NCBI GenBank assembly: GCA_027314515.1
Contig: DAHVAR010000197.1
Span: 1 to 64,000, forward strand
Direction of reading: 5' to 3'
Length of the DNA: 64,000 nt
Origin: Actinomycetota bacterium
GTDB lineage: Bacteria; Actinomycetota; Actinomycetes; Streptosporangiales; Streptosporangiaceae
The notes under the pieces are model-generated. The model did no database searches. It was not told the origin of the DNA and was given only the letters and a program-made list of their open reading frames with translations. How positions within the stretch are numbered: the stretch's first letter is position 1; every line of letters begins with the position of its first letter. This document shows positions 33,635 through 43,161 of this stretch, piece by piece. The position numbers were made by a program, and so were the translations under genes.

Positions 33635-36175
33635 GTGGCCAGCAACCTCACCCGCGACGAGGCGCACGACAGGGCGGAACTGATATCGGTCGATTCGTAT
33701 CAGATCGAACTCGACCTCAGCGGCTCTGAGTCGACCTTCGAGTCGGTGAGCATAGCCAGATTCAGCTGCGCACGCCCCGGTGCCGCTACCTTTCTTGAGC
33801 TGACTGCGCCCGCCGTGACACGGATAACGCTCAACGGCCAGGAAATAGATCTGGGTGCCTTCGCCAATGACCGGATCGCCCTGACTGGTCTTGCCGCCCG
33901 CAACGAGCTCCGCGTCGTGGCGCAGTGCGCCTACTCGCGCACCGGCGAGGGCCTGCACCGCTTCACCGACCCAGCCGATGGCGGCGTCTACCTGTACACC
34001 GACTTGGAGGCCTTCGACGCCCACCGGGTCTATGCCTGCTTCGACCAGCCCGACCTGAAGGCTAGCTTCGAGTTCACCGTGACCGCGCCAGAGGGCTGGC
34101 AGGTGATCTCCAATGCCGCGCCAGACGCCATCGCCGAACCAGCAGGGCCGGGCCTGACGCGGTGGCACTTCCCCGCTGGCCCGATCATGTCCAGCTACAT
34201 CACTGCGATCGCAGCCGGCCCGTACGCCAGGGTAACGGCGGAGCACGACGGTATTCCCCTCGGCCTGTACTGCCGTCGGTCGCTGGCACAGTACCTGGAT
34301 CCGGACGAGATCTTCGACATCACCAGGCGCGGTTTCGAGTACTTCCACAACGCCTTCGGCGTGCGCTACCCGTTCGCCAAGTACGACCAGATGTTCGTGC
34401 CTGAGTACAAGTCAGGCGCGATGGAGAACGTCGGCTGCGTCACCTTCGCAGAGGACTACATCTTCCGGTCCAGGGTCACCGACACCGACCGTGAGGAGAG
34501 GGCCAACACGATCCTGCACGAGATGGCGCACATGTGGTTCGGCGACCTGGTCACCATGAAATGGTGGGACGACCTGTGGCTGAACGAGTCGTTCGCCTCC
34601 TGGGCAGCCACGGTTGCGCTGACCGACGCGACTCGGTGGACCGACGCCTGGACCACCTTCGCCGGCGTTTGGAAGACCTGGGCATACCGGCAGGACCAGC
34701 TGCCCTCCACGCACCCCATCGCCGCGGATATCCCCGACATCGAGGCGGTCGAGGTCAACTTCGACGGCATAACGTACGCCAAGGGCGCCGCAGTGCTGAA
34801 GCAACTCGTCGCCTATGTCGGCCTGCAGAACTTCCTGGCCGGGGTGCGCGCTTACTTCGGCGACCACGCCTGGGCGAACGCCACGCTCGCCGACCTGCTC
34901 GGCGCACTAGAGCGCTCCTCCGGCCGCGACCTCACCGCGTGGTCGAAGTCGTGGCTCGAGACCGCCGGGGTCAATACGCTCCGGCCGTCGTGCGAACTCG
35001 ACGCCGATGGCCGGTTCACCTCGTTCAGGGTGCTGCAGGAGGCGCCGCCTGAGCACCCTGAGCTGCGCCCGCACCGGCTGGCCATCGGCCTGTACGACCT
35101 GACCGGCGAGGACCGGCAGGTACTCGGCTGCCGTCACCGGGTTGAGCTTGACATCGCCGGAACCGTCACCGAAGTGACCGGGCTAGTCGGTCACGGCCGG
35201 CCGGATCTGATCCTGATCAACGACGGCGACCTGACCTACGCCAAAATCCGGCTCGACGACCAGTCGCTGCGCACCCTCATCAGCAACATCGGCAGCCTTA
35301 CCGACCAGCTGGCTGCCGCGCTGTGCTGGGCCGCGGCCTGGGACATGACCAGGGACGCGGAACTGCGAGCGCGTGACTTCGCAGCCCTCGTTCGGTCCGG
35401 AGCTCCGTCGGTCAGGCAGGTCGCAGTGCTGGAACGCGTCCTGGCTCAGGCCAGCATGGCGATCCGCCGGTACGGCGACCCGGCATGGCAGCGCGACGGC
35501 CTCGCGCAGCTCGACGAGGCGCTGCGCGACTGGCTGCTGGAAGCCGCGCCCGGCTCCGACCACCAGCTCGCTTTCGCCAAAGCGCTAGCCGATGTCGCCG
35601 TTACGCCGGCCAGCCTGGACCTGCTCGCGGGCCTGCTGGCCGGCTCGGCCTCGGTGGAGGGCCTGACCATCGATACCGAGCTGCGCTGGACGCTGCTGCG
35701 CCGGCTGGTCAGCCGCGGGCAGGCCGGCCCTGGGCAGATCGAAGCCGAGCTCGGCCGGGACCAGACCGACGCCGGCCAGCGTCACGCGCAAGGCTGCCTG
35801 GCCGCGATCCCCACCACGGCGGCGAAGGCCGCCGCCTGGACCAAGATCACCGATGGCAGCGTGCCCAACGCCACGTTCCGCGCGGTATTGCGCGGCTTCG
35901 CCGATCCGGACGCGGCCGAACTGCTCGTGCCCTACGCGGCGAAGTATTACGCCGAGCTAGCCGGCTTCTGGCAGGACGGTGCGTCCGACATGGCGCAGTT
36001 CTTCACCGAGGTTGGTTACCCGGACAGCATGATCAGCCAGCAGGGCATCGCGGCCACGGACGACTACATCGCCACCGCGAACCCCGGGCCGGCCTTGACG
36101 CGGTTGCTTACCGAACGCAGGGACGACGTGGCACGGGCGCTGAACTGCCAGCAGCGCGACGCCCGGCCGAGCTAG
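33635..36175 (+). CDS. pepN: Aminopeptidase N (M1 family)
   Basis: The 846-residue metallopeptidase has the substrate motif GAMEN (KSGAMENVGCVTFAE), the zinc site HEMAHMWFGD with the second glutamate in NESFASWA, and a C-terminal ERAP1-like helical region. It removes N-terminal residues from peptides in the cytoplasm. GTG 33635 follows GGAGGGAA. Its stop overlaps the convergent malQ stop by 4 bases. It appears intact and of normal length. Confidence 0.97.
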   Translation: MASNLTRDEAHDRAELISVDSYQIELDLSGSESTFESVSIARFSCARPGAATFLELTAPAVTRITLNGQEIDLGAFANDRIALTGLAARNELRVVAQCAYSRTGEGLHRFTDPADGGVYLYTDLEAFDAHRVYACFDQPDLKASFEFTVTAPEGWQVISNAAPDAIAEPAGPGLTRWHFPAGPIMSSYITAIAAGPYARVTAEHDGIPLGLYCRRSLAQYLDPDEIFDITRRGFEYFHNAFGVRYPFAKYDQMFVPEYKSGAMENVGCVTFAEDYIFRSRVTDTDREERANTILHEMAHMWFGDLVTMKWWDDLWLNESFASWAATVALTDATRWTDAWTTFAGVWKTWAYRQDQLPSTHPIAADIPDIEAVEVNFDGITYAKGAAVLKQLVAYVGLQNFLAGVRAYFGDHAWANATLADLLGALERSSGRDLTAWSKSWLETAGVNTLRPSCELDADGRFTSFRVLQEAPPEHPELRPHRLAIGLYDLTGEDRQVLGCRHRVELDIAGTVTEVTGLVGHGRPDLILINDGDLTYAKIRLDDQSLRTLISNIGSLTDQLAAALCWAAAWDMTRDAELRARDFAALVRSGAPSVRQVAVLERVLAQASMAIRRYGDPAWQRDGLAQLDEALRDWLLEAAPGSDHQLAFAKALADVAVTPASLDLLAGLLAGSASVEGLTIDTELRWTLLRRLVSRGQAGPGQIEAELGRDQTDAGQRHAQGCLAAIPTTAAKAAAWTKITDGSVPNATFRAVLRGFADPDAAELLVPYAAKYYAELAGFWQDGASDMAQFFTEVGYPDSMISQQGIAATDDYIATANPGPALTRLLTERRDDVARALNCQQRDARPS

Positions 36176-38097
36176 CCGCCGGGCGCGGCCGCCGTTGATG
36201 CGCCGGCCACTGCCGCGCACACTTCGCGCAGCAGCTTGATGCCGGGCAGGTCCTCCAGCAGCACCGGCTTGCCCTGGTCGTCGCAGAGCGGGATCCGCCA
36301 GTTCGGGTACTCGGTACTGGTGCCGGGGATATTCTGCGTGCGCCGGTCACCGACGGCGTCGGCCAGGGACACTCCGAGCAGCAACGCCGGCGTCTTGCGC
36401 AGGTAACCGTAGAGCGCCACGGTGAACTGCGCCGGGTCAGGCTGCTGGCCGGGTGTCAGCAGGCCGTCAGCCTCAAGCGCCGCCTGCCAGCGAGCCAGCA
36501 TTGCCGCTGACTCGGCCCGTTCCCGCTCTTGTGGCGCTTTGAGCAAACCGAGCCGGGCGCGGACGGTCACCTGCTCGCCGGTGACGAAGCCCGACACCGG
36601 CGGCACGTCGTGCGTGCCGACCGTGGCCATGCAGGCTCGCCGCCAGCGCTCTGGCGGCAGCGGCGTGCCGTCGTCCGCGCGGGCGAACCACAGCATCATC
36701 GTGCCCAGGATGCCGCGGCTGGCTAGATAAGCGCTGACCCACCGCTCAATGGTGCCAAGGTCCTCGCCGATCGAGAGCGCGCCCGCAAGACCGGCGGCGC
36801 GGGCCAGCGCACCGACAGCGGCCTCGTGGTCGTAGCGCACGTAAGCGCCGCGCTCAGGCGGCTGCCCCGCCGGTATCCACCACAGCCTCGTGAGGCCCAT
36901 CACGTGATCGACGCGAATGCCGCCGGCGTCGCGCAGGTTGGCCTCGAACAAGTCCGCGAGCGGCCGGTAGTGCGCGGCGGCCAGCAGGCGAGGATGCCAG
37001 GGCGGCTGCGACCAGTCCTGTCCAAGCTGGTTGAACCCATCTGGCGGAGCGCCCACGCTGAAGCCGGGCACGAGCAGGCCCTGCATGGCCCACGCGTCGG
37101 CACCGCCGGGATGCACGCCTACTGCCAGGTCGTGGATGACCCCGTTCGCCATGCCCGCTGCCTTCGCCGCCCGCTGGACAGCAGCAAGCTGCTGGGCGGC
37201 CTGCCATTGCAGCCAGGCGTGGAACTCGGCCGCTGCCGCGAGCTGCCGGTCGGCGGCGACCGCGCGGGCGGCCGCACCAGGACTGGCCAGCCCGGCGGGC
37301 CAGTCCCGCCAGTCGGCGCCGTGTCGCTCAGCCAGCGCGCACCAGTGGGACCACTGCTGGAGGCGGCGGCCGCGCTCCGTCCGGAACCGGTCGTAGTCGG
37401 CCTGCCGGGCTCCGCTCAGCGGAACCTTGCTGACCAGCTCCAGCGCCCGGCGCTTGGCTGTCCAGACGGCATCGCGGTCGATGAGGTCCGGCGTGCTGTT
37501 AGCGGCTCGCAGCGGAGCAGCGAGCCGGTCGATCGTGGTTTTGTCTGCCGTGGGCAGCGCACCGTACTCGGGGATGTCCTCCACCCGCAGGTACAGCGGG
37601 CTGGTGAACAACCGAGTCATCGGCAGGTACGGGGACGTGCTCACTGGCGGCAGCGGCTCTGCCGCGTGCAGCGGATTGACCAGCACGAACCCGGCTCCCA
37701 GCTCGGCGGCGCTCCACCGGGCTAGCTCTGCGAGATCGCGCAAGTCGCCGTGCCCCCAGGACTCCCGTGACCGTAGGGAGTACAGCTGGACCGTGAACCC
37801 CCACTGCCGCGTCTCCGGCACCAGCGGGAGCACCGCGTGGCTCGCTTCCCTGGCCTGCGCTGCCCCCGCGGCTGCCGGGGCTGCGCTGGCCTGCGCTGCC
37901 CCCGCGCGCACGGCCGGCTCGCCCGTTACCTGATCGGCTGCGGATTGACCGTCGCCAGCCGGCAGCGGCCGGCCGAGCACGTCGAGTATGGCGATCAGCG
38001 TCTCGGCAGGCATCTCGACGCGGTGGCCCTGCCAGTCATCAAATTCAGTAACAATCCCGGCATTCCGCGCGCGCGCGGCTAGCTCTGCGTCGGTCAC
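36172..38097 (-). CDS. malQ: 4-alpha-glucanotransferase
   Basis: The GH77 enzyme (641 residues from GTG 38097) has an actinobacterial N-terminal extension beginning VTDAELAARARNAGIVTEF, then RESWGHGDLRDL, GIRVDHVMGLTRLWWIP (catalytic nucleophile aspartate), SIGEDLGTIE (acid/base glutamate) and VGTHDVPPVSGF. It transfers alpha-1,4-glucan segments in maltodextrin or glycogen metabolism. The start is uncertain because GGAGG is almost adjacent to GTG 38097; the upstream ATG at 38145 lies in a palindrome and is less likely. Confidence 0.93.
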   Translation of the reverse strand: MTDAELAARARNAGIVTEFDDWQGHRVEMPAETLIAILDVLGRPLPAGDGQSAADQVTGEPAVRAGAAQASAAPAAAGAAQAREASHAVLPLVPETRQWGFTVQLYSLRSRESWGHGDLRDLAELARWSAAELGAGFVLVNPLHAAEPLPPVSTSPYLPMTRLFTSPLYLRVEDIPEYGALPTADKTTIDRLAAPLRAANSTPDLIDRDAVWTAKRRALELVSKVPLSGARQADYDRFRTERGRRLQQWSHWCALAERHGADWRDWPAGLASPGAAARAVAADRQLAAAAEFHAWLQWQAAQQLAAVQRAAKAAGMANGVIHDLAVGVHPGGADAWAMQGLLVPGFSVGAPPDGFNQLGQDWSQPPWHPRLLAAAHYRPLADLFEANLRDAGGIRVDHVMGLTRLWWIPAGQPPERGAYVRYDHEAAVGALARAAGLAGALSIGEDLGTIERWVSAYLASRGILGTMMLWFARADDGTPLPPERWRRACMATVGTHDVPPVSGFVTGEQVTVRARLGLLKAPQERERAESAAMLARWQAALEADGLLTPGQQPDPAQFTVALYGYLRKTPALLLGVSLADAVGDRRTQNIPGTSTEYPNWRIPLCDDQGKPVLLEDLPGIKLLREVCAAVAGASTAAAPGG

Positions 38098-38141
38098 ACC
38101 TCCATGATTCGCGCCCGGCGCATGCCCAAACGCCTCATAGT

Positions 38142-38197
38142 CCATGATCCTTGAGAGTTATGCATGCGCGGGCAGGCGTAACTCTCCAGGATCATGG
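38142..38197. repeat. Long palindrome between divergent malQ and AbiEi-like genes
   Basis: Arms 38142-38160 and 38179-38197 pair at 18 of 19 positions (CCATGATCCTTGAGAGTTA against its near complement) around an 18-base loop. It lies between two divergent gene starts, so it is not a simple terminator. The core CATGATC/GATCATGG also occurs in the 3.6-kb palindrome region. Confidence 0.75.
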
Positions 38198-38241
38198 AAA
38201 ACCCGGCCGATTTGTCGGCACCACGCAGCACACTGAGCACC

Positions 38242-39378
38242 ATGCCGAAGCAGTTGCCGCCGATTCTCCGCGAACTCACGGCGCAACAGTGCGGAATCCT
38301 GACCACCGAACAGTTGGTCGGCGCAGGGCTGACCAAGTCGGCCATCGCTGAGCACCTGCGCGCCGGCCGATGGCAGCGAATGCACCGCGGGGTATATGCC
38401 ACTTTTTCCGGCGAGCCCGGCCGCCAGGCCGTCCTGTGGGCGGCCGTGCTCAGCGCCGGACCTGGCGGGATGCTGAGCTATCAGACGGCGGCTGAGCTGG
38501 CCGGGCTGACGGACAAGCCCAGTGACCTGGTCCATGTAACGGTTCCGGTCGAGCGGCGGCCAAGCAAGGCGCCAGGAATCGTGATCCACTACTCAGCGAG
38601 AGCAATCCGGGCTCGTCACCCGGCGCGGCTTCCGCCGCAAACGCGGGTCGAGGAGACGATTCTTGATCTCGCTGCTGCGGCTCGCAGTACCGATGACGCG
38701 TGCGCGTGGGTATTCCGCGGCTTACAGCGCAGGAAGACGACGCAGTCAAAGCTGGCTCACGCAGTCGGATTGCGCGCCCGGATGCGCTGGCGCACTGAGC
38801 TCAGCGAACTGCTGACGCTGGACGCCGCCGGCCTGCATTCGATCCTTGAGCGGCGTTATCACAAAGACGTCGAGCGACCACACGGTCTGCCGCCCGGCGA
38901 ACGTCAGCGCAGGTATCGCCGCAGCGACCACAATGAGTATCGCGACGTGTTCTACGCGGCCTACCTGACCGCCGTGGAACTCGACGGCCGGCTTGCCCAC
39001 CCCAATGAAGCCAGGTGGAGCGACATCCGGCGGGACAATGCGGCGACTGCGGATGGAGTCGTCACGCTCCGTTACGGCTACCTCGATCTCACCGTTACCC
39101 CATGCCGGGTAGCAGCGCAAGTTGCCAGGGTCCTCCGCAGCCGCGGTTTCACCGGGGCACGGCCATGTTCGCCGGACTGCCCGGTCACCGCGGAGATGGC
39201 TCCGGCAGCAGGAAGACCTGGCCAAGCCGCAACGCCGAGTCCGGGCCGTAAGCCCGTCAGGCAAGTCCCGATTTCGCGGTCGCGGCAGCGGGGCGCACGA
39301 CCCGGCCGAGCAGCAACCACCCCGGCAAGCCCGCCACGCCGCCGCACACCCATGCCCGGCCGGCCGGGCGCCGCCTAG
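38242..39378 (+). CDS. AbiEi-like winged-helix protein with DUF559-like C-terminal domain
   Basis: From ATG 38242 the protein has 378 residues. The N-terminal third is the AbiEi_4-type winged helix (QQCGILTTEQLVGAGLTKSA, GRWQRMHRGVYATF), and the C-terminal third resembles a DUF559/PD-(D/E)xK fold with AVELDGRLAHPNEARWSDIR and DNAATADGVVTLRYGY. Such orphan proteins are very common in actinomycetes; a partner toxin is not visible, so I do not call a toxin-antitoxin system. The last 60 residues are arginine/proline-rich and disordered. Confidence 0.8.
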   Translation: MPKQLPPILRELTAQQCGILTTEQLVGAGLTKSAIAEHLRAGRWQRMHRGVYATFSGEPGRQAVLWAAVLSAGPGGMLSYQTAAELAGLTDKPSDLVHVTVPVERRPSKAPGIVIHYSARAIRARHPARLPPQTRVEETILDLAAAARSTDDACAWVFRGLQRRKTTQSKLAHAVGLRARMRWRTELSELLTLDAAGLHSILERRYHKDVERPHGLPPGERQRRYRRSDHNEYRDVFYAAYLTAVELDGRLAHPNEARWSDIRRDNAATADGVVTLRYGYLDLTVTPCRVAAQVARVLRSRGFTGARPCSPDCPVTAEMAPAAGRPGQAATPSPGRKPVRQVPISRSRQRGARPGRAATTPASPPRRRTPMPGRPGAA

Positions 39379-39438
39379 CCCGACAGGCGCTAGAAATCCG
39401 GGTTGCCGACGCTCGGCCGGATAGGTCAGGATCGCCAC

Positions 39439-40206
39439 GTGCCGCCGCCATTCATACCCGGAGTCGAGCTGGCGCGGCTGTTCTATGCCGAGGTGGTCGG
39501 GCCGCTTCTCGAGACCGAGTGTCCTGGCCTGGCCTACTCGGCGGCGCTGATCGGCTGGGGATCTGAGGTGCTCGGGTTCGACTCGCCGCGGTCTACCGAC
39601 CACAACTGGGGACCGCGCCTGCAGGTCTTCCTCGCCGACGACGCCGTCGGCACTCACACGGGGCGGGTGGCAGAACTGCTCGCTGGCAGGCTGCCAGCAG
39701 AGTTCCGCGGCTACCCGACAGTGTTCGCGACATCAGGCGCCCGCGCCGAGTCCGCCGGGCACTGGGTCGCCGTCGCCGGGTTGCGCTCCTGGCTGGCTGG
39801 CACGCTCGGCTTCGATCCGCTCGCCGGGATTAGCCAGCTGGACTGGCTGTCGGTGCCGACGCAGGTGCTCGCAGAAGTCACCGGCGGCGCAGTGTTCCAC
39901 GATGGACTGGCGCTTGGCGCCGGCTCTGGGACGCTAGCTGCGAGCGGCGGGGCACTCACCGCGGTCCGCGCCGCGCTCGCCTGGTATCCGCGCGACATCT
40001 GGCTGTACATCCTCGCGTGTCAGTGGCAGCGGCTCACTCGTCGACAGGCAGGGGGGTCAGGGCCCGGCCGAGCCAGTAGCCGGCCGCGGCCTGGATCACC
40101 GAGACCAGCACCGTCAGCGCGACTCCGACGGCGGCGTAGCGCGGAAGTCCGAGCAGCGCAGCGGCGGCCGGCGCGGCCGCGCCGTACCGCTGGCCATGCA
40201 GAATAG
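39439..40206 (+). pseudogene. DUF4037 protein, 3'-truncated
   Basis: The first 195 residues (VPPPFIPGVELARLFYAEVV, DHNWGPRLQVFLADD, VFHDGLALGAG, WYPRDIWLYILACQWQRL) match the DUF4037 family, which has a nucleotidyltransferase-like fold and about 330 residues. Similarity ends abruptly at about 40030, and the frame then continues to 40206 antisense to the next gene, giving an arginine-rich tail. The missing third of the domain suggests a deletion whose junction abuts the end of the minus-strand membrane gene. Confidence 0.75.
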
Positions 40207-40537
40207 CCCAGCACAGCGGTGCCGCCCAGCCGACGACGGCGGTCACCGCGACGGCGGGCAGCGCCACCGCAGTCGGCCAGCGGCCAACGTGATTGGCCAG
40301 CCCCGCCAGCAAGCCGGCCACGAACGGCATGAACCACCAGCCGGCGGCGGCCGTCGCCGCGATCAGCAGCACCCCCGCGACCAGGACAAGGAGCCAGGCT
40401 GAGACCGGCCACCGGTGGTTGCGCCGGGCGAACCGCGGCTGGAACGCAGCGGGCCGCTGCTCGGCGATGCCGCGGGCCCGCAGCTCACCAAGACCATACG
40501 AACCGCGCTTGCCTAGCCGCTTGAATTCAGCCGTCAC
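40034..40537 (-). CDS. Hypothetical four-helix membrane protein
   Basis: The 167-residue protein has a basic cytoplasmic N-terminus (LGKRGSYGLGELRARGIAEQ) and four predicted membrane helices (WLLVLVAGVLLIAATAAAGW, FMPFVAGLLAGLANHV, ALPAVAVTAVVGWAAPLCWA, AAVGVALTVLVSVIQAAAGY). I do not recognise the family. It lies between two gene remnants; its GTG start at 40537 overlaps the end of the penicillin-acylase fragment by 4 bases. Confidence 0.65.
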   Translation of the reverse strand: MTAEFKRLGKRGSYGLGELRARGIAEQRPAAFQPRFARRNHRWPVSAWLLVLVAGVLLIAATAAAGWWFMPFVAGLLAGLANHVGRWPTAVALPAVAVTAVVGWAAPLCWAILHGQRYGAAAPAAAALLGLPRYAAVGVALTVLVSVIQAAAGYWLGRALTPLPVDE

Positions 40538-40755
40538 GGCCGGTGCGCCCGGATGATCGCCCTGTGTGACGTCGGCCGTGCGGCGGGAGCGGCTGACCGC
40601 CAGGTACCGTGGCCAGGAACGAGCGCCGGGCCCAGGGCCGGCACCGAGCCGGCACCGAGCCCGAGCAACGCAAGCAGGCCGGCCGACGCCGCCAGCGCGA
40701 CTGCCCTGTTCCCCGCGTGAAATAGCATTCGAGCGCGTCGTTCCGCGCTGTTCAT
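40534..40755 (-). pseudogene. N-terminal fragment of a penicillin acylase family gene
   Basis: The 73-residue frame starts MNSAERRARMLFHAGNRAVA, followed by a signal-type helix LAASAGLLALLGLGAGSVPA and LGPALVPGHGTW. This is how actinobacterial penicillin acylase precursors begin (family recalled, not searched). After about residue 52 the sequence becomes unrelated, and the remaining 700 or so residues are absent, so this is a remnant of a deleted gene. Confidence 0.5.
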
Positions 40756-40856
40756 GCGGTCATCCCGTGCCCCCGCGTTCTGAGGTGACCTTCCGGCAGC
40801 ATTTGCCGGTACTACCGAATGCTAGGACACCCGCCCGGCCAGCCCCGCAGTGGTGC

Positions 40857-40904
40857 GGCAGGTCGGGGAACCTTGAAACTGGCAGGTCGGGGAACCTTGA
40901 AACT
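40857..40904. repeat. 24-bp perfect tandem duplication
   Basis: The unit GGCAGGTCGGGGAACCTTGA plus AACT occurs at 40857-40880 and again at 40881-40904, in the gap between the acylase fragment and the flavodoxin-like gene. The rest of this gap (40756-40979) holds nothing recognisable. Confidence 0.85.
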
Positions 40905-40979
40905 GATTGCCGGCCGGCCAGCGGGCCTGCACCAGCACGCCGCGCGCGGCCTGCCTAGTGGCTGGCGTGCCAACGGGAA

Positions 40980-41510
40980 TCAGGACCTGGCTTCGTCCCG
41001 GCTGGCTGGCGCGGCCGCGGCCGGCTCGCCGGTTAGCTCGCGTGCTATCTGCCGCGCCCAGTTCCGCGCCCGGGCAGGATCCCGCCAGTCGCCTGACAGC
41101 TTCTTCGCCATCGCGCTCGCCGGGATGCCCCTGGCGTCCGGCGACAGCCGGCCACCGAACGTCACGTGGCTGCGAGCGCCGGTCCGCTCCATCAGCGACC
41201 TGACTCCAGCGGCCGGCGGTATGTCGGTGCTCGCGGCCGAGTCATCGAGCGGGCCGCTGGAAAAGAAGTACGTGGGTCGCTGCCTGAGAGCCGCCGCGTG
41301 CCTGCGCACGAACCAGCGGGCAGCCCGGTGCCAGCGGAAGACGTACAGAGCGCCGCCGACCACGACGGCGCCGTAGCCGGAAATGTCACGGACCCGGCTC
41401 GGCGGGAGCACGTCTACGTCGAGGCCGCACGCTCGCAATCCGTCCGCCACCGCCTGGGCTAGTCCCTCGGTGCCGCCGCGACTGGATCCGTAGGTAACGA
41501 GGACTCGCAT
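40980..41510 (-). CDS. Flavodoxin-domain protein
   Basis: The 176-residue protein begins MRVLVTYGSSRGGTEGLAQA, the FMN-phosphate loop of the flavodoxin/HemG-like family, followed by YGAVVVGGALYVFRWHRAAR and PTYFFSSGPLDDS. Members are FMN oxidoreductases such as protoporphyrinogen oxidase-like or menaquinone-linked proteins. It stands alone and no heme genes are nearby, so the role is not assignable. Confidence 0.85.
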   Translation of the reverse strand: MRVLVTYGSSRGGTEGLAQAVADGLRACGLDVDVLPPSRVRDISGYGAVVVGGALYVFRWHRAARWFVRRHAAALRQRPTYFFSSGPLDDSAASTDIPPAAGVRSLMERTGARSHVTFGGRLSPDARGIPASAMAKKLSGDWRDPARARNWARQIARELTGEPAAAAPASRDEARS

Positions 41511-41601
41511 CGGGCACCTCCTCCTCCGTCAGCCCCAGCTTCTCGCTGGCGCCGTCAGACTCCAGGGGCGAAGGTCACCAGGCTGGTCCCGGCTCCCGGT
41601 T

Positions 41602-43029
41602 TCACCAGATTCCGGGGTGCTTGTCCCGCCACGGCCGGGCTGCCTCGAGCTGAGCAGACAGCGAGATCAGGGTGGCCTCGTCACCCATCCGGCCGGCCAG
41701 CATGATGCCGATCGGCAGATCCTCGGCGTTCCAGTACAGCGGCACGCTGACAGCGGGCTGGCCGGACAGGTTGTACAGCGCGGTCCACGGCGTGAAAAGC
41801 GTCTGCCGGGTGAAGTTCTCGGCCGGCTCAACCTCGTCGAACCAGCCCACCGGCCGTGGCGGCAGGGCGAGCGTCGGGCTGAGGACAGCGTCGTAGGCAT
41901 TCAGCGCCGTCATTGCCGGCCGGACGGTGTTCTGCAGGATCGCCTGGTGCATCAGCACGTCCGCCGCGGACAACTCCGCGCCCCTGCCGCGCAGGTAGCG
42001 CGTCAGCGGCAGCAGCTCGCCCTCCTGGTCGGGCGGGATCGGCGCAAGCGTTGCCATCGCGAACCATAGCGCCAGGAACGACGGCACGGCCTCCTCGCTG
42101 AACGGCAGGTCGATGTCCTCCACCTCGTGCCCGAGCGAGGCGAGCAGCGCGCTGGCGCTCTCGTAAGCGGCGACGCAGTCCGGGTGCACCTCGGCCCCCG
42201 GTATCACGGTCCGCAGCGACCGGGCAATGCGCAGCCTGCCTGGCTCGCGGCTGGCGTAGCCGAGGAACGACTCGCCGGCCGGCAGCGGCGGCAGCGTGTA
42301 CATGTCGCCGGGGTGATTGCCCGTCATAGCGTCGAGCAGCAGCGCCGCATCAGCCACGGTGCGCGCCAGCGGGCCGTCGGTCGACAACCCGGTCAGGTCA
42401 GGCATCATCGGCCCTTGCGAGATCCGGCCGCGAGTCGGCTTGATGCCGAACAGGCCGCAAACGCTGGACGGGAACCTGATCGAGCCGCCGCCGTCGCTGC
42501 CCTGGGCAGCGGGCGCGAGACCGGCCGCCACGGCGGCCGCGGCACCGCCGCTGGAACCTCCCGCCGACCGGCTCAGGTCCCACGGGGTGCGGGCCGGCGG
42601 GCCGACCCTGGTCTCGGTGTAACAGGGCAGGCCGAACTCGGGCGTGGCGGTCTTGCCGGTGATCACGATGCCGGCCGAGCGCAGGTGCTCGACCACATAG
42701 TCGTCCTCAGTCGCGACGTTGTCGGCCAGGATCGCGCTCCCGTAGGTCAGCCTGACGCCCGCCACCATGTTCAGGTCCTTGATCGGGATCGGCACCCCGG
42801 TCAGCGCGGGCAGTTCCCCGCCGTCCTTGCGGCTCGCCAAGACTGCCTTGTCCGCGACAGCGGCCTGCTCGCGGGCCAGGTCGCCGGTCACCGTATAGAA
42901 CGCGCCCACCTGCTCGTTGAGACGCTCGATGCGGTCGAGGTAGTGCTCGGTGATCTCGGCAGCCGAGACCTCCCCGGAACGGATCGCGGCGGCTTGCTCG
43001 GTCACTGAGAGGTCGTGAATCTGCGTCAC
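41602..43029 (-). CDS. Amidase (amidase-signature family)
   Basis: From GTG 43029 the protein has 475 residues. The amidase-signature triad is present: lysine in VPIPIKDLN, cis-serine and nucleophile serine in SAGGSSGGAAAAVAAG and GSDGGGSIRFPSSVCGLFG. These enzymes hydrolyse amides such as aliphatic or aryl amides; the lack of GatB/GatC nearby and the length argue against GatA. No good ribosome site precedes GTG 43029; the longer frame from 43161 is less family-like. Confidence 0.92.
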   Translation of the reverse strand: MTQIHDLSVTEQAAAIRSGEVSAAEITEHYLDRIERLNEQVGAFYTVTGDLAREQAAVADKAVLASRKDGGELPALTGVPIPIKDLNMVAGVRLTYGSAILADNVATEDDYVVEHLRSAGIVITGKTATPEFGLPCYTETRVGPPARTPWDLSRSAGGSSGGAAAAVAAGLAPAAQGSDGGGSIRFPSSVCGLFGIKPTRGRISQGPMMPDLTGLSTDGPLARTVADAALLLDAMTGNHPGDMYTLPPLPAGESFLGYASREPGRLRIARSLRTVIPGAEVHPDCVAAYESASALLASLGHEVEDIDLPFSEEAVPSFLALWFAMATLAPIPPDQEGELLPLTRYLRGRGAELSAADVLMHQAILQNTVRPAMTALNAYDAVLSPTLALPPRPVGWFDEVEPAENFTRQTLFTPWTALYNLSGQPAVSVPLYWNAEDLPIGIMLAGRMGDEATLISLSAQLEAARPWRDKHPGIW

Positions 43030-43161
43030 GTTACCGAACAGTAGCGGACCCGGCAGGCCTGGCCAACCCTCGGCATAGCCGTGCTGAACGGGCGCGCTCG
43101 CAAGCGCCGCCCGGCCGGGCCGTCGCGATCTGCTTGTGATCGCTCCGTTACGCTGTGACAC

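Noticed and set aside
38242-39378. Type IV toxin-antitoxin system
   Set aside because: Only the AbiEi-like protein is present; no AbiEii nucleotidyltransferase toxin is adjacent, and the DUF4037 remnant is a different, truncated protein.
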